From assembly GCF_963678635.1 (NCBI RefSeq), contig NC_087062.1, forward strand, positions 10,462,670 to 10,526,669: a stretch of 64,000 bases of DNA, written 5' to 3'. A program made the position numbers and the translations under genes. This stretch comes from Symsagittifera roscoffensis (Eukaryota > Xenacoelomorpha > Acoela > Convolutidae). Numbering within the stretch: position 1 is the stretch's first letter; every line of letters begins with the position of its first letter. This document shows, in pieces, positions 35,142 through 48,700 of the stretch. The notes under the pieces were generated by a model, which was not told where the DNA came from, did no database searches, and saw only the letters and a program-made list of their open reading frames with translations.

Positions 35142-35328
35142 AAACAACCCTCATTTTCTAAGCGAAATCATTTATCGTGGTGATGGATATTGCGTCGTTC
35201 ATTACTGTCTACGTGGACATTTTGTGAAAAAAAACTGTTTTTTTTTTCGCTTGAGGGAGAAGTTGGATGATGACAATTATATGCTGCATCTAATAGACAA
35301 TTCGTGCAAGGCTTTCCTGACGGGATAG
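35142..35328 (+). CDS. Possible last exon of an unidentified gene
   Basis: A strong polypyrimidine acceptor (GTTTTTTTTCAG) is followed by an open frame (NNPHFLSEIIYRGDGYCVV, then KLDDDNYMLHLIDNS) ending in TAG at 35326. Composition is protein-like, but no upstream exon was identified and two homopolymer runs (A8, T10) interrupt the pattern. Confidence 0.22.
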
Positions 35329-35401
35329 TCTGAATGATTTAAGTGTGGAGACATTTTAAATTAGAATGTTGATTGTATAACTTCAGATCCTTGGTTGCAG
35401 T

Positions 35402-36700
35402 ATGGCACGTAGGTATGACTCACGCACCACCATTTTCTCACCTGAGGGTCGTCTGTACCAAGTGGAGTATGCGATAGAGACAGTGAACCACTCGGGAACC
35501 TGTCTGGGAATCCTAGCTAATGACGGAATCATTTTGGCCTGTGAGAACAGAAACACAAACCCTCTCCTGGACAATCTGTTCAACAGCGAGAAGATTTATA
35601 GAATTAGTGATCATCTCATCTGCTCCTTCGCTGGGCTGACATCAGACGCAAATGTTCTTTTGACAGAGCTGAGACTAATTGCTCAAAGGTCATTGCTTAG
35701 TTGTTATCATAAATATACTGTTACTCTTTAAATCATCTTACTTGTTATCAAGGAAACAAAAAAAAAACATTTTTGGGTAGCTTATGTTCATTTTTAAGCA
35801 AATTTCATACTGATGCTTCATATTCATGAGAGTTTGTAATTGTGAAGCGTCAGCTCCAAAAATGCAATACAAGCTTTATTTCACGGTACCCATTTTTGGC
35901 CGATCGACTCTGAAACTTTTTAAAAATGGTCAAAAACGGCATTTCTGCTGTGCAAAATTTTTCAAAAACGACGACAAAAAAGGCCGATGTTTTTTGGTCT
36001 GATTTGACGTTATTTTGCATTGACAGGTATCAGCTTCAGTTCCAGGAGCCAGTGCCGGTGGAACAGTTGATCAAGCCCATGTGTGACGTGAAGCAGGCCT
36101 TCACCCAGTTTGGAGGCAAGCGTCCCTTCGGAGTGTCCATTCTGTACATGGGATGGGACAAACACCTCGGATACCAGTTGTACCAGAGCGACCCCAGTGG
36201 CAATTATGGAGGCTGGAAAGCGACTTGCATCGGAAATAACTCACAGAGGTACACGCTTAAAAATACTGGAAAAGTAGTCTGGAATGTTGGAAAAATGTTG
36301 AAGTACTCTGGAATGTTGGAAAATTCTAGTTGAAAGTGAAGCAATGATTGAATTGTTTGAACCGTCACAGTTTCGATTAAATTCTAGCGGTACTAGCAAA
36401 TTAGATATGTATTTTTTTTGTTTCAGTGCCATCTCAATTATGAAGCAGGATTACAAAGAAGGCGAGATGACATTAGCAGATGCCAAACAGCTGGCAGTCA
36501 AGATATTCAGCAAAACTCTGGACCTGGCCCAACTCACCTCAGACAAGATGGAGTTAGCCCAGCTGACCAAGGACGAGGAGGGAAATATTGTATCAAAAGT
36601 GTTGCCAAAATCCGAAGTGGATCAACTAATTAAAGTTTACGAAGCGAAACGAGACGCGGAAGAGAAAGAAAAGAAAGATGCCGCGGGGTCCTCGAAATAG
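35402..36700 (+). CDS. PSMA4: Proteasome subunit alpha type-4
   Basis: An alpha-ring subunit of the 20S proteasome. Exons are 35402-35688, 36027-36248 and 36427-36700, all GT-AG with phases that restore codons AG|G and AG|T. The product is 260 aa, the usual family length (about 261). The N-terminus [20 protein letters not shown] is the alpha-type signature (RYD, FSPEGRLxQVEYA) that gates the pore. [12 protein letters not shown] and [14 protein letters not shown] are conserved core segments, and the tail is Lys/Glu-rich. Intron 1 donor GTCATT is a weak consensus. A possible splice acceptor (TATAACTTCAG) lies just 5' of the ATG, so a 5'UTR intron or trans-splicing is possible. A polyadenylation-like ATTAAA is at 36851. 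Confidence 0.96.
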
Positions 36701-38573
36701 ATTTTTGGATGATGTAGCGGAAAATTTTTGATGGAATGGGGTTTGAGTGAGATGCTGATTATTGTGAAATGAGGTAGATGAATATGACATGTGACTTGAA
36801 TTGCACTTTAGATAAATTTATTGTCATAATTTCCTTATGAACCTGTTGCAATTAAAGTGCTTTGTTTCAATTTAATTATGAACACAATTACTTTTGCTGA
36901 TTCAAAGCTTCAATGCCTGTAAGGGTCTTCGAGGTTAAAAGAATTGTTGAAAAATGTATTCTATTTTCTTTCAGTCTTGGTATTTTTATTTCAGATTGAA
37001 GAAGAATGTTGGAGAATTCAGTATGCTGGAGCTTGACGTTTTTTCTCGAGATATTGGGGGGCGAAAGAGAGACTCATTCAGAAGTCGGCGAAGATGAAAT
37101 TTGGACTTCGAAGCTAAATAATAATTTGAGTCAAAAGGACGCCACTAATGAGTTCACGATGCATCAACTGAGGCTGGTTCCCTATACAAAAATAACCTAG
37201 ACCTTCTTGATCAGCCAAACAGAAAGGCTAAGATTTCAATTTCTGGCTAAATAAAGTTTGGAGTGGTGGGACTGTGGATCTACTATGTTTTTGCTCAATG
37301 CAAAAAATGGGTGAGAAAGAAAGAACACGAATGTAAAGAGATGGAATACGAAGGTTTTCAGGAGACTTGAAGGATATGAATTTTCAGAATAGATATAAGG
37401 TAACTGTTTTTGATGATATTTCTTCGAAAATCATGTTTCAGATGCTATAAAACGGGTATTGTTAAACGCTAATAGCAAGGAAATTTAAAAATGCAATTTC
37501 ATGTATCAGTTAAATAGTTCTTGTTAGTATATTCATAGTGCACTTTTTTATGGTTGGTACTTAGCGGGAAAACTTAAATTATTTCGTCGATTAGAACAAC
37601 GGTGCATGTAATTCAGATTTGTATCCACCAATCGAATTCGTTAATTCTACTGGGAATTTATATGTTAGGTTTAAGCGTTATTTAAGTGTAAAAAAAACAG
37701 TATCCGAAAAACCAGTATGTGCACCAGTTTCGCCTGTGTTTGATTCACCGGACGAACAGTAAAGATTAGTTGCAAGGAATCATTGATGGGGATTTTTTGA
37801 TCGATGAAAAAGAGAATAGTAAGGAAAATTTTATTCAGCGTCACCTGAATTGTGAAATGCCCACATTATGTCCGCTGAAGGAAATGTACTACACAATGTT
37901 ACTCTTGCGTTTGAAGATCAATTCGTTTGCTCATATTAGTTCATTTCTTAAATGTCCATAAATTTCACTCTATTTCTATCCCTGTTTTCACCGCGCAACT
38001 AGCTGTATGTATTTTGGAGAATAGCACTAGTACTAAGAAGTCCGCATGTTCTCTTCAGTGAGTGGCTTTTATCTGGTATTATAATCAGATATGGTATTTA
38101 AACCAGATATCAGCAACAAGTTGCTTTTTACCTGTGATATTTTTTTTTCAATAAAAACGCACGCCTGTTGCCGTGCTGCTAGCTGAAATGTGAAAATATT
38201 CGTGCTTTATTTAGATTTTTAGCACTTTTATTTCTGGTATTTAATTATTTAGGGGTCATATTGATCCTTGTTTAGACATTTTAATTCCAGTCAGCTTGTA
38301 AGAACGTGAACAAAATATCATATCTGCATTAACGGCGTGAATATTTTTACGAAGTGACTGCTCGTGAATTTATTCGGAATTGCACCGTGAACAAAATCTT
38401 CGCGGCAGTCTCGGATAATTTTTCATTTATTTGCGAATTTTTATCCAAGTTTCATATCGTTTTATTAACACAATCAAAGGACTGAAAGACAACAGACATC
38501 TGTGACTCTAATATAATTTGACGATTAAAAGTTTAAGTAAATCAGCTTGTCAATTTTCTTTTTGACCGCAAGT
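36701..38573. other. Intergenic spacer
   Basis: Contains the PSMA4 3' end (ATTAAA at 36851) and several short ORFs without support. A 64-codon frame at 37006-37200 follows an acceptor-like TTTATTTCAG but resembles nothing known to me. No RNA gene is recognised. Confidence 0.5.
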
Positions 38574-38581
38574 TATAAATA
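38574..38581 (+). promoter_or_regulatory. Possible TATA box of the F-box gene
   Basis: TATAAATA lies 76 bp before the ATG at 38657, a fitting distance for a short 5' leader. The surroundings are AT-rich, so chance occurrence is possible. Confidence 0.4.
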
Positions 38582-38656
38582 ATTGTTTGAAGACGACAAT
38601 TACAACAGTCATTTTTCAAGTCAGTACTGCGATAGTTAATTTTCAAACTCAGAAAA

Positions 38657-40105
38657 ATGCTAGCTCCGATTCACGATTTGCCGACGCATTTGCTCCAAAA
38701 TGTATTTTCACTGATCGATACGAGAGATGTTTTTGCATTCGCAGAAACCAGAAAAGAAGTTTCTCGGACACTTCCTCGTCTGGCTTGTAGATGGAAAATT
38801 CCACTGACCATTGAAGCAGATCCAGAAAACTTTGACGAGGTGCCGTTCGGATGGGAACAAGTGAAAGGTTTCCTCGACCAAATTGAAACGAATGATCTCT
38901 GGAAGCTTTCCGAGCTCACTTTGAAATATGTTCTTCCTGCCGATGTGAATTTGAACTTCTCGCTGACGCCATTTGAAAAACTGAAAGCTGCCTGGACTTG
39001 GAATGTATCTGAAATCCATCGTCTTTCGATCGTCATTGATGCCAGAAACGTCTCAGAAAGTCTTAAGAACATCGGAACCAACCAGGATCTGAATTTGACG
39101 GCAGTTCTTCAATCATTTCCAAACTTGGCAGGTCTATGTGTGGTCTTGTCTAATGGGAACGGTAGGTTTCTAAACAACTTCAAGTGCACAATTCAACTAG
39201 ACGAATCGACAGAAGAATTGAAAACCGGAATAAAGTATTTCAAATCTGAAGGTTTCGTTCTTGAAAGTAACTTCGCCGATGCAATGTCTCGAGTTTGCCC
39301 TGGTTTGCAGTCGGTCAAAACATCAGGTGGATCTTTTTCAACTTACTATGGATCGGACCGAAAACTGGAAATGTTCTCGCGGATGAATGATGTAACACTT
39401 CTGGAACTTTCCTCCTGGTATGAAGAGTATTTCTTACGAGACCAGGTTCCAAAAAACGAACATCTGCGTCGGCTTTCGCTCCGAATCGACTCGGTAACGA
39501 GTTTGAACAATATTTTGAAAAGCTGTCCGAAACTGGAGTCCCTTTCGGTAACCGGCTCGAACGAACTGAAACACCCAAAAGTGACTCTGCCTTCTGACCC
39601 GTCGCTTAAATGGGATTTTCAACAGCTGAACCACCTTCAGTTGGTCGAGTTTCCTCTGGCGAGTTTTGATTTCTTATACGAAATGAAAAATATGCAGACT
39701 CTCAGTATAAAATGGATGACGAATGAGCAGGTTGAAACTCAACTAATATACTTGTCGAAATTTTTCAAACCGAGAAGTGACAACATGACTTGTGCAGTCG
39801 AAAATCTGGTTATCGAAGGTCGCTTGGACGAAGACCTCATGAGCAGGTCTCTGAAAAGGAAGATCGAGAAAAGTTTGATCGAATTATTCCAAGGGCTAGA
39901 TTCAACAATGATTGATCCAAAAATCGTGGTTTTTGATATGCGAAGCAACAATAATTTCTACGATTTGGACCAAATTCCCGAGCCTGACAGGATAACCCCG
40001 GACTATTTCCGAGTGAATGATAAAATAATTCACGAATGTTCCAATTTGACTGTCTGGAATACATTGCTCAAATTGGAGAACGAAGGATGTGCTATTCGCC
40101 TTTAG
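38657..40105 (+). CDS. F-box protein with leucine-rich-like repeats, single exon
   Basis: A 482-aa intronless ORF. Residues about 4-40 form an F-box (IHDLPTHLLQNVFSLIDTRD, then VFAFAETRKEV), the Skp1-binding motif of SCF ubiquitin ligases. The rest has irregular leucine-rich segments (HLRRLSLRIDS, LESLSVTGSNEL, NMQTLSIKW) consistent with a degenerate LRR substrate-recognition domain, as in FBXL-type proteins. The start is the first ATG, right before the F-box. An SCF adaptor role is inferred from the F-box; the substrate is unknown. The lack of introns contrasts with neighbouring PSMA4 and NARS2 and may reflect an expanded or retrocopied family. Confidence 0.85.
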   Translation: MLAPIHDLPTHLLQNVFSLIDTRDVFAFAETRKEVSRTLPRLACRWKIPLTIEADPENFDEVPFGWEQVKGFLDQIETNDLWKLSELTLKYVLPADVNLNFSLTPFEKLKAAWTWNVSEIHRLSIVIDARNVSESLKNIGTNQDLNLTAVLQSFPNLAGLCVVLSNGNGRFLNNFKCTIQLDESTEELKTGIKYFKSEGFVLESNFADAMSRVCPGLQSVKTSGGSFSTYYGSDRKLEMFSRMNDVTLLELSSWYEEYFLRDQVPKNEHLRRLSLRIDSVTSLNNILKSCPKLESLSVTGSNELKHPKVTLPSDPSLKWDFQQLNHLQLVEFPLASFDFLYEMKNMQTLSIKWMTNEQVETQLIYLSKFFKPRSDNMTCAVENLVIEGRLDEDLMSRSLKRKIEKSLIELFQGLDSTMIDPKIVVFDMRSNNNFYDLDQIPEPDRITPDYFRVNDKIIHECSNLTVWNTLLKLENEGCAIRL

Positions 40106-42759
40106 CTTACTGTAGTTTTGTTTAGTTTAGTTTACTTGCACCATAAGTTGAATTTGAGATAGGGTAAAATCAATGTTATAATAGATTCGTTTAATCGATC
40201 CTTGCATTGTAAATATTACGTATGATTATCGTCAAATTATTTTGTTAGCATTTTTTTTTCATCACGATCAGACAGCATGTCGACAAGCCCGTAGTACAAA
40301 AGTAGAAAATTACTTAACTTTTTTTTTACAGATATTAGATTTTTGTATAATAAGTGTATTTGAACAAAACAGTTTGAATTCGATACTACGATTAGTTTTT
40401 ATATATCACATGTCTACGAAGAAAGTGATTTGCTATTTATTGAGATTAGACTTTCCAAGGAAATGACGGAATATTTGAGCTCGGGGTGGTTTTTTCTTCA
40501 GACAAATTTCGCTTTTTTAACTAACCGTTTCTGAAGATTTTTTTGATATCTGAAAAGTATTGTACTTTATATGGTTTGTACTTTATACTTTGTACTTTAT
40601 ATGGTTTGATTTAAAAAAAAAACGTCAAATTAATTTAAAAAATTCATTTTTAAAAATAATTCATCAATTGTTATAAAGCGAACGCTGCCTCATTGAACTT
40701 ATAAGGCAGTCCGAACGTTCATTGCTTTGACCTGATACGAGCAGTCTTGTTTCTTTTTAGGCTCACTTTTTGCCGAATGGAAATCAAATTTTAATAACAA
40801 GCTAAATAAACAAATTGAAGATATTTCGGCGCGAAACGGTTTATTATTTCACTACTTGCTTGACCTCAAATCGAACGAAGATAAGGCTAACTGCTATAAT
40901 AAATAGTCATTCATCATTCGACTAATCATGTTCTTTGAATTGTGTGTCTTGTTTCTACTTGTCTGCTTTTCAGTCCTTCATAATGGCCTATTAAGTTCAC
41001 TGTCTGGATCAGACTCCTCTCCTTGTCATTCACCGAAAATGCAATTGGCTGAAAAAAAAGCTTTGAATGAACGACTTGTCTGATTTGTGAAAAATTTTAT
41101 GTGTTTTTTGATGAAGTTTATTGATATATATATTTTTTGAGTTTTAAACTTTTAACCCTTATGATCAACAAGCGTTATCAAATCGATACGAGATTTTTTT
41201 TCAGAAAATTCGTTAAATAAAATCAAAGAATCATTTGGGCCAATAGGAGGCATATCTGTTGGCATATCAACGGATTAATTTGAGCATGTATGCCGTCTAT
41301 GTTCCCATTCTGTTCCAAACTTTTGTTAGTGTTTGTTGTAAACCAACTGTGTTTTTATAGTTTTCTTTTCGTTTTTGAGTGCTGGGGGATGTGCAATATA
41401 AAATTATGGCAATGATGTTTTTGGCTCAATTGTTGTGTACCCAAGTTTTTTCAGCGTATTTGCCGACTTCTAAATTTTGTTCACTTAATTTTTTGTCGCC
41501 TATTGCTGCTTCTGTAGCCTAAAGCTCCGCTTCGCCTCTCTGTATTTTTTTTGACTGAACGGTTGTCTGCTCAAGTTTTCTAAACACCTCTTTATAAGTT
41601 TTGTTCCGATGCTAAATTAATATTCAGTTGTTCCCGTATGCGTGTTTTTCGCGAAATTAAATTGATAAAATTGTAAAACTTTGATAGATCCAGCTTTTTT
41701 TCTTTTTTTTTGTGGAAGGTTTTGTTCCAGTTTCTGTCGTCTTATTAACTATTCTGTGGTTTGCCTATCCTAATAGTTGCTTGCTTATATAAATGTGTGT
41801 ACATGCTTTTAACGTTTAAAAAATTTCACGGTTACATCTTATGAAAAAGGGCGAAATGTTTGAGGATTAAGGTACTACTATGTTTGAAGTTTGTTTTCCT
41901 GATGTAAGGGTTTGGTCATGGTGCAAAAGTGAAAGTGTACACGCTTAGGGTTTTTCTTTGAAAATTTTTTCCACAGTATTTTTAGCCACACTTGCTTAGA
42001 ATCATTTTTATGCTTAGTTGCTGGATGAAAAAGACTGGACGTACAAGCAAGTTGCAAATTGGCAGTTTCAAGTACGATTTTCCCGGGAGATCCATATTTC
42101 GGTGGTTATTTCAAATAGTTTTAGTCCTTCAACGCACCACAAACAGAAAAATCAATCAATATCGGGACGATAATGCCTAGAAATTCAAAAGGTTAAGTGA
42201 ACTCTAGATTGAGAAAGAGAGGACAAAAAAAGATTAATCCTCTAATTTTGGAAAACTTAAACAATCAGAATAATTCATCAAATTTCTTAGCATCATTTTT
42301 TGGGGTGTATTCAGAACATATTTCCTGTCCTTGCAATATTTGAGCTAGTACAGTTTAAGAAATTATGCTATTTTTTTGGAAAAGTTTTGCATCATCAGAG
42401 TTCAGCGCAGATATTGTAAGATTCTAAAGGGCTGCTTGTACCAAAATAAATAAACAAAATAATAGTTAGAGATGTTATAGGCAACTAACCGGCTGACTGG
42501 CTGGTTTGAACTACATGTTAAATAAAGTAAATCCCTATGGCATCCAATTTCAGAAATTATCAGAAGTGAAATTTCAGTGAGAAGTGAAAAACAGCGTGTG
42601 AAAACTCAGTCATAGAAGACAAACGGCTTATGCTTGATTCCTATTTTAAGTATAATGAACCGGAATGAACATTGACTTAATAACCTTGGCTGTGAGTAAT
42701 TTCGAACTTGTATTGAACCTAAATTATTGTATACGCCTAAAGCTGTTCATTTTTTTCAG
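40106..42759. other. Intergenic spacer with minor repeats
   Basis: A small tandem repeat (TTTATATGGTTTGTACTTTATAC) is at about 40560-40612, and a short inverted repeat (CTGCCT/AGGCAG) near 40686-40710. No gene is supported; Met-starting frames are short and unlike coding sequence. Confidence 0.5.
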
Positions 42760-45700
42760 ATTGATATGAAAGGTCGTGTGACATTAGTGAAGACTCTGTT
42801 GGCCAACAGTATGGGTCTTGTTGGTAGTGGCAACTCATTCACAATCAAAGGGTGTGTGAGGAGAAAACGGGGATTGAAGAACAATTTGTTCCTTGTATTC
42901 AATGATGGAAGTTCAGTTCAAAACCTTCAGGTTGTTCTGATTGAGAAATTTTTAACTTTATGTCCGCACAAAAAAATATTCAAATTTTGCGTTATTGAAA
43001 ACTCTGAAATACCTCGGCGTTCATATATGCATGATAGTCTTGTATTTTTGTTTTGACATGTTAATTTGCAGTTCATTGAAGTAGCTTTTTGAACGACAAT
43101 CCCGCGACCCCAAGGATGTCGTGACCAGTCATATTTTCACGACCCAAAAAATACCCTGAAAAGCCAGTTTTTGAATAGCATAGTTCGAAAATTGGATTTT
43201 ACGGTCTCAAAACATGTCAGCAAAAAGTTCTTGACATAAAAGTTGTCGGATAATATATCGTGACAGATAATCATTTTTAAAGCAGATAACTGTTCTAGTG
43301 CTTCTATTAAGTAATGTGTGTTGTTTGACTCGGCCATGGGTTCTGGTTTCTGATTTATTTTTCTTCAAAACACGTTAGCAAGATTCGAGAACTTAATTAT
43401 TAAGATGCAAGAACTGAATTATTAGATTGAAGTCCGAACTATATGTATTTCTTCAATCCATTATTTTCTATTTTGTCCGTATAAATAATCAGGACTAGAT
43501 GATATAGTACCTGATAGAAAATTCTCAGCGGCGTTCTAACACGTCGAATTGCCTTCTGCGCTTGCTCATTTTGGTGCCTTTTTAGTGATGAGTCTTCTAT
43601 ATTATAGGATTATTGTACTACTTAAAACAAATTTATTATTATTTGTTTTCACGTGCTACTGCACATGACTTTTCCCGTAAACGAATTTTCTTACAAATTC
43701 TGCTGACATGCTCAATTCGTCTGACATGCTCAAAAATGACATCCAAAAATTTAAATAACACTTTCTTCATTCTTTTCAGTTTTTGCTTTATTTTTTCAAT
43801 TATATGAATTGAAATAGTTGATTTATTTTCGGATTTGTGGTTTTCGTCCTAATTTCTGTCGGTTGATTTTCCGCTTGTTTTAAAATGCTGTTCACATTAT
43901 CTGATGCGCTGTTCAAGCACTTTTTTCCAAGGCTTGGGGTTTTTAATTTTTCATTCGAACAGTTCCTGTTTGATAAAAACAGGTATTATAAAAATGAAGG
44001 GGTATTTGTATGCTTTTTTGAAACGCGTTCAATTGTAATTTTTTCATTCAACATTACGCGTCAATCCAAGTCCTTCGAAAAATTGTGTGAGAGGACTTTT
44101 TCACCCAATTTTTAAGAATGTCTCATTTTTTTCAAAAATTACCCTCAGAAACCTGGGGTTTTGGGTTCAGTCAAAAGCATCGGTTGTCAGAAAGCTTCCC
44201 TGGTTAAGCGGATACGATAAACTTTATTTACACATTAAGTTATGGCCCTCCGAAAAGTCAAATTTTCGATTTTTTGACCGCTTTTTGAACTTTTAGATAC
44301 TACCATCGCAAAATTTTTTGGTATAAGTGGTTTTGCAGTCAGAAGACCAGGTTCCGAGAAAAGTCCACCGCCCTACCCAATTTGATTTTGAGTTCATATG
44401 TAAGAGCGGGTAGTTGGTATCTTCCAAAAAATAACTTATTTTAGTAGAGAAACAACTAAGGTTTTGGGTTTTTGAAGTTAAAGCATTTCATTCGATATCA
44501 ATAAATCATAATCTAAAAAATGTAAAACGATTACTTCTAGCACTAGCTGGCCCCGTAGCTTTAACTATAATTGAAAATTAACTTTACCTATAATTAAAAC
44601 TTGTAATCTAACAACTCTGAATGAAACAATTTCAATGATTTTTTTGGTGAATCGGGTTTGGTTCGTCTGTTATCGGCTCATTCAACTTATGTTGAGTAGT
44701 TTCAAGGGAGAATTTTTAAATATCTTTGCTTGTTTCAGGAGAGATGGGTCTTAAAAATTTTGATATAAAAAACATTGCTTGAAACTTTTTATGACTAGTT
44801 TCGTTTCCGGCTTTATGAGGGTTGACTCACAGTTCTTTCGCTGTATTTTACGCTCGTTTTTTGACGCAATGTTTTTTTCAGGCCGAGCAATCAATCCGAG
44901 CCAAAGATATTTTTTTTCTTTTAATATCTTGTTACGCAATGTTTCAATTGTATCGCAAGTGCTGCGAAACTCCGCTACGCCTCTGTACAAATTTATTGTT
45001 TAGGTAGTAATTCCTGCAGACCGAATGCATTCGAGTGATATTAAAGAAGGAGACATTTTGAACCTAGAAGGACAACTCGTGGAGAGTCCAGCTGCTGGAC
45101 AGACTGTGGAGTTTGTGACTCATAAACTCGAGAAATTATCCGAAAGACATGAGTCATATCCTCTGGCCAACACACACAAAATGCCCCTGGATTCGATCAG
45201 AAAGTATCCGCATTTGCAGACGAGGACTGATTACTTTCAGGTAATCATCCTCGCCTTGTTCGGTTGTTATTTTCCTATGCGGGATCTCTAAACTTTTTAA
45301 TTGGCAGTTACTTGAGCTTCAGCTAAGTGGCCTTTTTTGGTAAATCGTTTGACAATCAATTTTTGTGGTTATTAGATGATAGTTTTTGAGTGTCTAGTAT
45401 CGAGGTAGGGGTTTTGATATTAGACAGATAATTTAAATTGCTTGTTTTTTAGAATATGATGCTTCTGCGTAGTGACGCAGAGTTCGCCTTTCACGACTTC
45501 TTCAGACGTAACAACTTCGTCAAGGTCACTACTCCTGTGCTGACCTCAAATGACTGCGAGGGAGCGGGCGAATGCTTCACTGTGCATTCGGAGTCCTATC
45601 GGGATGCAGCGAAATTGTCTGATAGTGTGTAATGTAATGTTTTGCAGTTGCATGATATGTGCTGTGAATTGTGTGCACCTGGGAAAACCAGTTTTCACAA

Positions 45701-48700
45701 TTATTAGCTACCAAAAATATAACAGTTTTCTTTATTTTTTGTACTTATGTTTGAAGAGTTTTCGGGTGCACTGAGCTTGAGCGTTTTTAAACTGACACTT
45801 CAATTGCGCATTTTTTCACAGGTGACAAAGAAGCTGAAAGAAAACTTGCTTGTTTTTTTTTAATTTCCTCCTTAATTGTAGGACCCTGTCTTCTAATAAA
45901 ACGGATAATTTAAGTTTTTTGCCAAAAGATGGAACGTTTTTTCTATGCGTTGATTCAAGATGACCTTAGTTTCAGTCTCTGTTGAAAATGTTCTTTTGTA
46001 AACTCCGAATCCTGTTACTGTTTCTGTTCCTCGTCACTGACTGGCTCGGAGTTGCTCGGCTCCGTCTGAATGCCTCTTCATCTGCCAAAGTGTCGTAAGG
46101 GTCGTCTATGCTTCCCTCGTGTTGAGTTGGAATCTCAACTTGGTCCGTTGTATTATTATCATCTGATGTCTAAAAGTAATGAAATCATTCTTTTTTGTGT
46201 TCCGACTTAATAATGCGGGGAGGAACTTTGTATTCAGGTGTTTTTTCCATGCCAAATGTGTGCCACAAATAAACGTCATGGGTCAAGTGATGTGTCATTA
46301 TAAGAGTCGATGAAGAGACTCTTATATAGGTCGTGATGATTTTTTCAGGAAATTGTTCACGCTTAAGTGTGATTTTTCGCGGTATGATTTTGGATTTGTT
46401 TTTTAAAAAAGGCAAACTCCTCTGTTGAACAGCCAAATTGTAAATGCACGAAAAACATGATCGACTTCTAGTTTCGAAAAGAAAATTAAATTTTAAGATT
46501 TCCCAGCGAAATCACAAACTTTACCTATTGATCGATTTTTCTCTAATTACGATATTTTTTTCAAAAAGTTGTCTATCGTAAATTGTTCTTGTCTTTCAAA
46601 GAACTGTAAGACGATTTATTGGTTACTTTTGAGTTTGAAAGGTGAAGTTTGAAAGGTGAAAAATTAAGCCACTTTTTTTGTTTCCCTGTGTTCATTGACT
46701 CTTTTCCAACCGTCTGTTCGCTATGTTTTAAAGTCATGTCATTTGATCGATATTCTGACTCTTTCAAAAAGTTCTTAACAATGTTGAGGAAATCCGATTT
46801 GAAAATTTTGCCTTTAAACGATTTTACATTGAAGTTTCCACTCTTCATATAGATTCATTTTCTGTAGGTAAAATTTTCTATCAAACTTTCGTAAAGCCAT
46901 TGACAGTTTGTTATAACCTAGCTCTCACTCTTTCCATCCTCTCGCACAAAAAAACTAAACATTTGAAAAATAAAATTTAATATTTTGTCGGCTCAGTTTG
47001 TAGTTTTGGCGGCTCAACTTCCGTTTTCTACACTTGCGAGAGCAAGTAGTTTTTAAATTGTTTTGGCCATTGAAAATGGGGAATAACTTTGTATTCGGGT
47101 GTGTTTTTGTTTTTTCCATGCAAAATCGCCAAACACAAGTAATCAGAGTGATATATCATTTTAAAGCTCTTTCAGTCGTGTCTCGAAAGACATTAAGACA
47201 TTTCCAAAACATTTTCCCAGTGTCGAGAAAAACCGGATCCAAATTTTTTACTTTTCATCTTTTTTCGAGTAAGTAACCCGATCGAGTAACGCTCGTTATA
47301 TGGAAATTAACTGTTTTTTTTAAGATTTTTAAGAATAAAAAACTTGATTTTACTATAAAGAAAACTTGTTTCAGATGTTTCAATTAGCGCTTGATTGTCA
47401 AAAGGGGTTTTCTAAAAAAAATTAAAATAGTGTGAAAAAAAATTGGAAAATTTTTTCGATTTTTTTTTTCATTTTTTATAAGTTCTTTGAAAATAAATAA
47501 TGTCGATCATGCCTAATTTACTAACTTTCTATGCAATCGTATAGTTCTGGCATTGCGTCATCGACTAAAAAGGACGCTAATTTAAAGAAAATTAAAAAGA
47601 AAACTTTTTTGTTTTATGAGTATGGTCGGAAAATTATGTTCTACCGCAGCAACCGGCTATCCTTGTCGTATAATTATTATCTTTTAGAAGTTTAGGTTGC
47701 GTTTTTTGAACTTTTACAAATTGTAGGCTCCTTCCCACTAGGCTCCATTTCGAGTCTCGGTCTGACATTCTGTTTTCAGTATGTATGAAACTGAATTTAT
47801 CTCCAGGAACTAATTTTTTTAGACTAATTTCTAAAGCCTTTTCTGATTTAAACGAGTCGCACTATTATTGATAGTCTTACTGTTATTTCTTCAATTTAAC
47901 ATCTCGAATTTTAACTAAGTTTTTTATTTTCATTTTTATTGGTAGAATAGATTCGGGTTGTTTCATTGGCCTAGGCAACTTATTTTGTATTGTTGAAATG
48001 CAAAATTTATTTTGATTTTAAAAAATGCAGGACAGTTGTGAAGTAAAGGTTTCAAGTTATACTTAAGTGCTCAAAAATGTTTTGATAATTTTTTATGGAA
48101 AATTTTGTAGTCTGCTCAATGCGCTTCTTTCCAAGTATTGTCCGCTTAGCGATTGATCGCTCAAGGATACCAAACGTTTATTTAATGCTGGTGGTTGTGT
48201 TTCTCGGCTGCTTCTCCGGAATTTAATTTATCTCTATTCACTAGCTTGCAATGCTATGCTTGCATTGTATCGCAAGTGATGCGAAGCTCAGCTTCAGCTC
48301 TGCGTTAACATTGGTATTCTGTTGAGAATGTTTACAGCAACAAAGCGAATCTATATATAGTCACTCTGAGTTTGTTATGGAGGCCTCTGTATTTTCCTCT
48401 ATCCTTTTGGTCAAAATAGCGTCCAATAAAATGTCCCAATTTAAAATAAAAAAAGTTAGAGCTTTTACTGTTTTCAAGTTGTCCTGGAAATATTGAAACT
48501 GACTGACCTTATTGTCTGTGCTACTTATTGAGGAATCGCCCCTCATCTTGTTTTTCATACTGCGACCAATGAACTCCACGAGCAGTATGAACACAAGTGC
48601 CATAAACCCCCCTCCGAACAACACTTGCCAGTCTTTCTTGGTTGCGTTACAGTCGCTGTGGTTGAACAACCACGCCATTCCCTCTATTCTGCTGAAGTTT

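Noticed and set aside
37006-37200. 64-codon ORF after an acceptor-like site
   Set aside because: No upstream exon and no recognisable sequence; chance is likely.
45020-45027. Alternative NARS2 exon 2 acceptor at CCTGCAG|ACC
   Set aside because: It would need a phase 1 donor in exon 1, which is absent; the acceptor at 45003 restores the conserved LQ|VV junction in phase 0.
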